10,288 bases of DNA, taken from the NCBI GenBank assembly GCA_964489885.1, contig CAZAZX010000020.1, positions 1 to 10,288 on the forward strand, written 5' to 3'. A program made the translations under genes and the position numbers. How positions within the stretch are numbered: the first letter of the stretch is position 1; each line of letters starts with the position of its first letter. The notes beneath the pieces are model-generated. The model had not been told where the DNA came from. It was given only the letters and a program-made list of their open reading frames with translations, and did not search any database. Below are positions 5,923 through 10,288 of the stretch, piece by piece. Origin of the DNA: CAKOTZ01 sp964489885. GTDB lineage: Bacteria > Bacillota > Clostridia > TANB77 > CAG-508.

Positions 5923-8067
5923 TTATGCAATTAAATCTGTTTCTTCTAATTTTTTACTCAACTTGTCTTTTAATGCTTTAATAGGTTTTCTTAATGCAAC
6001 ACCTAGAATTAAAGGAATTATTGTATGACATAATAATATTCCAATATTAATTATATATTCATTACCATAGAAGCCTCCAATTGTTTCTCTCAATGCATTC
6101 ATTGCTGGATAAAAAGGCATAAATGGTTGGAAAACTTGGAACATTCTTGGCAATAATTCGATTGGGAAAGTTCCCCCAGAACCAGCAACTTGTATTACAA
6201 GAAGTACAACAGATGCCGCTTCTCCTACTTTTCCAAATGATATAGTTAAAGAGTAAATTATGAGCATAAATACCAAACTTGACAGCATACACGTCAATAT
6301 AAATAGCGGATAATTAATAACTTGCACTCCTAAAACTATATCTCCAATAGCTATAACCAAGCCTTGTAATACAGCAGTAGTTCCAAAAATAAAGAATCTT
6401 CCAAAGAACTCTTGATAAAGCTTAGGTTCTCCCAATTTTTCATCTGGCTTAACAGTAGTTTTCACAATTGAAACTAATAATGTACCTCCAACCCATGTTG
6501 CTAGTATCGTATAAAAAGGTGCCATTTTTGATCCATAAGTTTCTATTTTGTAAACTCCAATTTCTTCTGTTTCAACTGGTGTTGATATGAAATCAGCAAC
6601 CTCAGATGGCGAATTTTCTAATAATTGAACAATTTTCGAATATATCTCACTTTGTTTTGCACCACTTATTTCTTTAATAATAAGATCAATATTATCATTT
6701 ACACCTTGTAAAACAGTATTTATATTATTTGTTAATTCTTCAGTATTATTTAAAGCTTCTACTAAGTTTGCTAATGCCTTATCTCCATTTCCCATTGCTG
6801 TGTTTAAGCCAGTAACAACTTTTGCCGTACTACTTAGTGCTGATGAAGAATTCTTTACTAAACTATTTAGGCTTGGCACAACTTTATTTTCAAATTCATC
6901 TTGTATTTTTGCCATATTACTATCTAATTCATCTGATATTTCTTTTAATTGCTTTAGTGTTTCTTCTTTAACTTCATTATTTGTATTTATTTCATCTAAA
7001 GCCTTATTTACTTTATCTTTCATTTCATTTACTTGATTTAATGCTGTTTCAGTTTCAGTTATTACATTTTTTATACCTGAAAGGTTTAAATTTGAATCAA
7101 GCGTTTTTAAAACATCATCAAACTTTGTTAATACTGTTGATAATCTTTCTAATTTTTCTTTTGCAATTGTTAATTCATCTGTTACATCAATTCCAGAATC
7201 CATATTGCTTACAGTACTATGCACATCATTAAATATTTCTTTAGCTGAATCAATTACTAGTACCATATTTTCAGCTATTTTCCCATAACTGCCATCAAAT
7301 GAATTTAATATATTTTGCATATTTTTTATTGAATCCATTGATGAGTCTGAAACATTTTGTACTGATGGTAATAAATCTCTAACAGAATCCAAAACACTAC
7401 TTGATGATTTAGCAGCAATTGACAGTGTTCCTAAAGTCGCTTGTAGCTGTCCTACTTGAGATTTTACTTTATTCAAACTTTCAACAATATCTTGTGTTGA
7501 ACTTGCACCCATATCTGCAATATTCATACTATCAGCTTCATTAATTACTTGAAAAACAAGAGCATCTACAAAAGCTTCATTCACCTTAGTTTGAATTGTG
7601 GAAACAGCCTTGCTTACAATAATAGGTGCTATTGGATTCTTTTTATCATTAACATAAAAAACACATTTTGGTTTTTCTATTTCACCTTCATCAAACAATG
7701 TTGCTATTTTACTAGTAAACTCTTTTGGAATAATTATTGCTCCATAATATTCGCTTGCATTTACACGAGCTATTGCTTCATCTTCATTATCAATAAATAT
7801 CCATTTCATATCTGTATTATCTTTTAAACTTTTTGTAAGCATATTGCCTATATTCATTTCTTTATCAACAAAAGTATATCCCTCATCTAAATTTACTATT
7901 GCAATTGGTAACGCTCCTGTATTCGAATATGGATTCCAATTAGAATCAATATTTAGCCAAGCATAAATTCCTGGGATAAAAATCAATCCTATTAAAATTA
8001 CAACTGCAACCCTGCTTTTTACAAGTTTTCTTATGTCAGTTTTAAAAATATGTATAATTCTACCCAT
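5923..8067 (-). CDS. YhgE/Pip family membrane protein
   Basis: This 714-residue protein matches the YhgE/Pip family, named after the Lactococcus phage infection protein, an envelope protein used by phage; the normal function is poorly known. Seen in order: a cytoplasmic start with an amphipathic stretch (FKTDIRKLVKSRV), one membrane helix at about 20-38 ending in PGIYAWLNI, the signature N-PYSNTGALPIAIVNLDEG (45-63), and ASEYYGAIIIPKEF (104-117). A long extracellular helical, coiled-coil-like region covers about 190-490. The C-terminus has about five membrane helices (near 517-535, 557-577, 587-608, 615-635, 672-690), related to ABC-2 type permeases, with SGGTFPIELLP (629-639) and ALRETIGGF (658-666 region). 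Length is within the family range. AAGGAGA is about 11 bases upstream of the start. It is the first gene of a likely three-gene operon and is divergent from asd. Confidence 0.93.
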   Translation of the reverse strand: MGRIIHIFKTDIRKLVKSRVAVVILIGLIFIPGIYAWLNIDSNWNPYSNTGALPIAIVNLDEGYTFVDKEMNIGNMLTKSLKDNTDMKWIFIDNEDEAIARVNASEYYGAIIIPKEFTSKIATLFDEGEIEKPKCVFYVNDKKNPIAPIIVSKAVSTIQTKVNEAFVDALVFQVINEADSMNIADMGASSTQDIVESLNKVKSQVGQLQATLGTLSIAAKSSSSVLDSVRDLLPSVQNVSDSSMDSIKNMQNILNSFDGSYGKIAENMVLVIDSAKEIFNDVHSTVSNMDSGIDVTDELTIAKEKLERLSTVLTKFDDVLKTLDSNLNLSGIKNVITETETALNQVNEMKDKVNKALDEINTNNEVKEETLKQLKEISDELDSNMAKIQDEFENKVVPSLNSLVKNSSSALSSTAKVVTGLNTAMGNGDKALANLVEALNNTEELTNNINTVLQGVNDNIDLIIKEISGAKQSEIYSKIVQLLENSPSEVADFISTPVETEEIGVYKIETYGSKMAPFYTILATWVGGTLLVSIVKTTVKPDEKLGEPKLYQEFFGRFFIFGTTAVLQGLVIAIGDIVLGVQVINYPLFILTCMLSSLVFMLIIYSLTISFGKVGEAASVVLLVIQVAGSGGTFPIELLPRMFQVFQPFMPFYPAMNALRETIGGFYGNEYIINIGILLCHTIIPLILGVALRKPIKALKDKLSKKLEETDLIA

Positions 8068-8194
8068 ATTATTTTGGTTCTCCTTTTTCTAAATTCCATT
8101 AAATCTTTTTATCTGACATTAGATTTTATTTCTACTTTTTTATTTATTAGCTTCTTGGCTTATTTTATTTAAAATTTGTTGCCTTTAGAAGAAT

Positions 8195-8223
8195 ATTTTA
8201 CTATAATTTTCTGCTTTTTTCAA
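8195..8223 (-). promoter_or_regulatory. Sigma-A promoter of the YhgE/Pip operon
   Basis: On the minus strand TTGAAA (8218-8223) and TAAAAT (8195-8200) are separated by 17 bases. Each box has one mismatch to consensus. The predicted leader is about 120 bases long and AT-rich; I see no riboswitch or terminator-like fold in it. Confidence 0.75.
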
Positions 8224-8241
8224 GTACTAAAATCCCCCATG

Positions 8242-8283
8242 TTTAATAATATATATCTAGATATTACAATCTATGAATTGTAA
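8242..8283 (+). promoter_or_regulatory. Possible asd-dapA promoter overlapped by an inverted repeat
   Basis: TTTAAT (8242-8247) and TACAAT (8265-8270) are 17 bases apart; the -10 box is good and the -35 box is weak. A perfect 7-bp inverted repeat, TTACAAT (8264-8270) and ATTGTAA (8277-8283) with a 6-base gap, covers the -10 box and the likely start point, as an operator would. The leader of roughly 35 bases is too short for a lysine riboswitch or T-box. Confidence 0.35.
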
Positions 8284-8314
8284 AACATATTAATTAATAT
8301 TTTAGGAGGTTTTA

Positions 8315-9317
8315 ATGAAAAAATATAAATTTGCTTTAGTTGGAGCTAGTCGGGCTTGTTGGTAGAACTGTTTTAAAAGTTTTAGAAGAAAAAAATTTAC
8401 CAATATCTGAATATAAATTTTTTGCATCATCTAAATCAAAAGGAAAAGAGCTTCTTTTTATGAATAAAAGATATATTGTTGAAGAATTAACTGAAAGTTC
8501 ATTTGATTATGGCTTTGATTTTGCAATATTTTCTGCAGGTAAGGATGTTGCAAAACATTTTGCTCCAATTGTCGCTTCAAAAAATTGTATAGTTATAGAT
8601 AACAGTAGTGCTTTTAGAATGGATAAAAACGTCCCTCTTGTTGTTCCTGAGGTTAATTTAAAAGATGCTTCTTTTAATTCTGGAATAATATCAAACCCTA
8701 ATTGTTCAACAATTCAAGCTGTTGTTCCTCTAGCACCTTTAGACAGACATTTTAGAATTAAAAGAATTGTATATTCTACTTACCAAGCCGTATCTGGTGC
8801 AGGAAAAAAAGGAGTTGAAGATTTAGAAAATGGCTTAAAAGGATTTCCACCTCAAAAATTTCCTTATCCTATTTTTAATAACTGTTTGCCACAAATTGAT
8901 GACTTTAATGATAATGGATACACAAAAGAAGAAACAAAAATGATTGAAGAAACCAAGAAAATTCTTCATAGAAATGACTTGTATATCACAGCAACCTGTG
9001 TTCGTGTACCTGTATTCAACTGTCACAGTGAAAGCATAAATGTAGAATTTTACAGAAATTTTACCATAGATAATGTAAAACAAATTTTACAAAGTTCACC
9101 AGGTGTAGTTCTATGTGACAATCCTTCAGAAAAATTGTATCCACTTCCTAGTACCTCTTCTGGCAAAAATGACGTATTTGTTGGTAGAATTCGTCGTGAC
9201 TACAGTGTAAGATTTGGTCTTAACTTATGGGTTGTCGCAGATAATGTTAGAAAAGGTGCTGCAACAAATGCAGTGCAAATAATGGAGGGATTAATGAATG
9301 AAAAAAATTCTATTTAA
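8315..9317 (+). CDS. asd: Aspartate-semialdehyde dehydrogenase, +1 frameshift at CGG
   Basis: The enzyme reduces aspartyl phosphate to aspartate semialdehyde with NADPH in the cytoplasm, at the branch to lysine/diaminopimelate, threonine and methionine. With one +1 shift the product is 333 residues, the normal family length. The NADP-binding motif is GASGLVG (10-16); the phosphate-binding Arg is R101; the active-site Cys is C130 in SNPNCST; Q157, R230 and the base H237 are in place. ATG 8315 follows AGGAGG (8304-8309) with proper spacing. In the zero frame translation would stop at TAG 8363 after 16 codons; skipping the C at 8351 gives AGT GGG CTT, the conserved S-G-L. The end overlaps dapA by 20 bases, so the two are translationally linked. 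The rest of the gene shows no decay, which argues for a functional enzyme or an assembly error, not a pseudogene. Confidence 0.92.
8351..8354 (+). other. Candidate +1 recoding site CGGG
   Basis: Codons 10-12 read GGA GCT AGT, then the zero frame meets CGG GCT TGT TGG TAG. Omitting the C gives GGA GCT AGT GGG CTT GTT GGT, the conserved dinucleotide-binding turn GASGLVG. The glycine restored is an almost invariant residue of the family, which fixes the position of the extra base to this codon. Confidence 0.75.
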
Positions 9318-10191
9318 AGGAGTAGGAACTGCTATAGTTACCCCCTTTCTTGAAGATTCTATTAACTATGAAGAATTCAAACAACTTATTGAATTTCAAA
9401 TTGAAAATAATGCTGATGCAATAGTTGTTTGTGGTACTACAGGTGAAGCTGCAACAATGAGCTTAGATGAAAAAAAATACGCAATTAGATTTGTAGTAAA
9501 TACAGTAAAAAAAAAAATTCCAGTTATTGCTGGAACAGGTTCAAATTGTACAAAAGATTCTATAGAGTTATCAAATTATGCTGAAACCGTAGGTGTAGAT
9601 GGCTTACTCCTTGTTACCCCATATTACAATAAAACAACTCAAAAAGGTTTAATTGCACATTTTACTGAAATTGCTAATTCCACTAAACTTCCAATTATTT
9701 TATATAATGTGCCTAGTAGAACTGGTTTAAATATTTCTCCATCTACTTGCCTTTCTTTATCAAAAATTTCAAATATAGTTGCTATAAAAGAAGCTAGTGG
9801 AAACATTTCACAAATTGCGGATATAGCAAATATGTGCAAAGACAATTTATATATATATTCTGGAAATGATAATCAAGTTATTCCAATTATGTCGCTAGGA
9901 GGAATCGGTGTAATATCTGTTCTTTCAAATATAGCTCCAAATGATGTTCATGAAATGGTGTATTCATATTTAAATGGCAATATCGAAAAAGCTAAATCAA
10001 TGCAGTTAAACTCACTTCCTCTTATTCATTCTTTATTTTCTGAAGTAAATCCAATTCCAGTAAAAACTGCTTTAAGCCTTATGAAATATAATGTTGGAAA
10101 ACCTAGATTGCCTTTAGTTGAATTATCTGAAAATGAAAAAAATAATCTTAAAAATGCAATGATTGAGTATGGAATATTGAGTAAATCATAA
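9298..10191 (+). CDS. dapA: 4-hydroxy-tetrahydrodipicolinate synthase
   Basis: This cytoplasmic enzyme condenses pyruvate with aspartate semialdehyde, the product of the upstream asd gene, at the first step specific to diaminopimelate and lysine. The 297-residue protein has the normal length and a complete TIM-barrel set: GTTGEAA (46-52) with T47 and T48, the Tyr-containing loop TPYYNKTTQKG (107-117), YNVPSRTG (136-143) with Y136 and R141, and the Schiff-base lysine K164 in AIKEASG. GSGN-like sugar-acid family features are absent and YSGND (187-191) is normal for this group. GGAGG (9284-9288) is 9 bases from ATG 9298, inside the end of asd, so the gene is coupled to asd by a 20-base overlap. 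No in-frame CGG is present. No terminator is visible after it, so the operon may continue beyond the window. Confidence 0.96.
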   Translation: MKKILFKGVGTAIVTPFLEDSINYEEFKQLIEFQIENNADAIVVCGTTGEAATMSLDEKKYAIRFVVNTVKKKIPVIAGTGSNCTKDSIELSNYAETVGVDGLLLVTPYYNKTTQKGLIAHFTEIANSTKLPIILYNVPSRTGLNISPSTCLSLSKISNIVAIKEASGNISQIADIANMCKDNLYIYSGNDNQVIPIMSLGGIGVISVLSNIAPNDVHEMVYSYLNGNIEKAKSMQLNSLPLIHSLFSEVNPIPVKTALSLMKYNVGKPRLPLVELSENEKNNLKNAMIEYGILSKS

Positions 10192-10288
10192 AATCTTCAA
10201 CATCTGCACTTTTATAAACTAAATATAATATATAGAATGAGTTAAATTTTCTGGGGAAAATAAAAAAATATATAGAAAAACAAAAGCA

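Noticed and set aside
8068..8314. Lysine riboswitch or T-box ahead of asd-dapA
   Set aside because: The space between the likely promoter and the start codon is only some tens of bases and contains no conserved elements of either.
1730..8354. A shared stimulatory Shine-Dalgarno-like GGAG upstream of the shift sites, as in prfB
   Set aside because: GGAG occurs 5 bases before the asd site and 8 bases before the 1730 site, but nothing comparable precedes the 2841 site, and both GGAG occurrences come from ordinary Gly codons.
8315..8365. A 16-codon leader peptide controlling asd by attenuation
   Set aside because: The peptide sequence is the true N-terminus of the enzyme, there is no run of Lys or Thr codons beyond the normal start, and no alternative hairpins or terminator follow.
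8340..9317. A shorter asd start at TTG 8340 that avoids the frameshift
   Set aside because: It would remove the first strand and half of the conserved GASGLVG nucleotide-binding motif and has no ribosome binding site, whereas ATG 8315 has AGGAGG and family-typical sequence right up to the shift.
10192..10288. Start of a further dap gene or a terminator after dapA
   Set aside because: The final 97 bases are AT-rich with a TATAAT-like string, but I see no ribosome binding site with start codon, hairpin or T-run that can be supported.

Overview
The window is strongly AT-rich, uses good Shine-Dalgarno sites (AGGAGG-like) and sigma-A promoters, and encodes a YhgE/Pip membrane protein, a class II Fic protein, a DUF4143 ATPase and a pilin-signal glycine-rich surface protein. 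This points to a low-GC Gram-positive bacterium, probably an uncultured gut Clostridia-like Firmicute. That placement is inferred from gene content and base composition; there is no rRNA here.

Layout. Positions 67-1278 (minus): DUF4143 AAA+ ATPase with its own near-consensus promoter. 1535-2925 (minus): glycine-rich protein with a prepilin-like N-terminus, two apparent +1 frameshifts, its own promoter and a terminator. 3099-3773 (minus): Fic protein with promoter and terminator. 3881-8067 (minus): probable three-gene operon in the order YhgE/Pip protein, GNAT acetyltransferase-like protein, M23 peptidase, from a promoter at 8195-8223. 8315-10191 (plus): asd-dapA, overlapping by 20 bases, the first two enzymes committed to diaminopimelate/lysine synthesis. 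The intergenic region at 8068-8314 is divergent.

The outstanding observation is a shared form of frame disruption. Three sites in two genes (asd once, the glycine-rich gene twice) need a +1 shift to restore a family-typical protein. At each one the zero frame reaches an in-frame CGG codon, and skipping its C gives a glycine codon (CGGA, CGGG, CGGC). By my reading of every gene here (roughly 3,000 codons), CGG occurs in frame nowhere else, while about 16 CGG triplets occur out of frame on the coding strands. The asd enzyme would otherwise end after 16 codons, yet the rest of asd and dapA is intact. This fits CGG being an unassigned codon at which ribosomes shift +1, or CGGN being read as a four-base glycine codon. 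A systematic sequencing error that adds a C before GG is the main alternative and cannot be excluded from this window alone.

Other points: the Fic protein has Gln where the catalytic His is expected, and the M23 peptidase keeps all catalytic residues but has no signal peptide.
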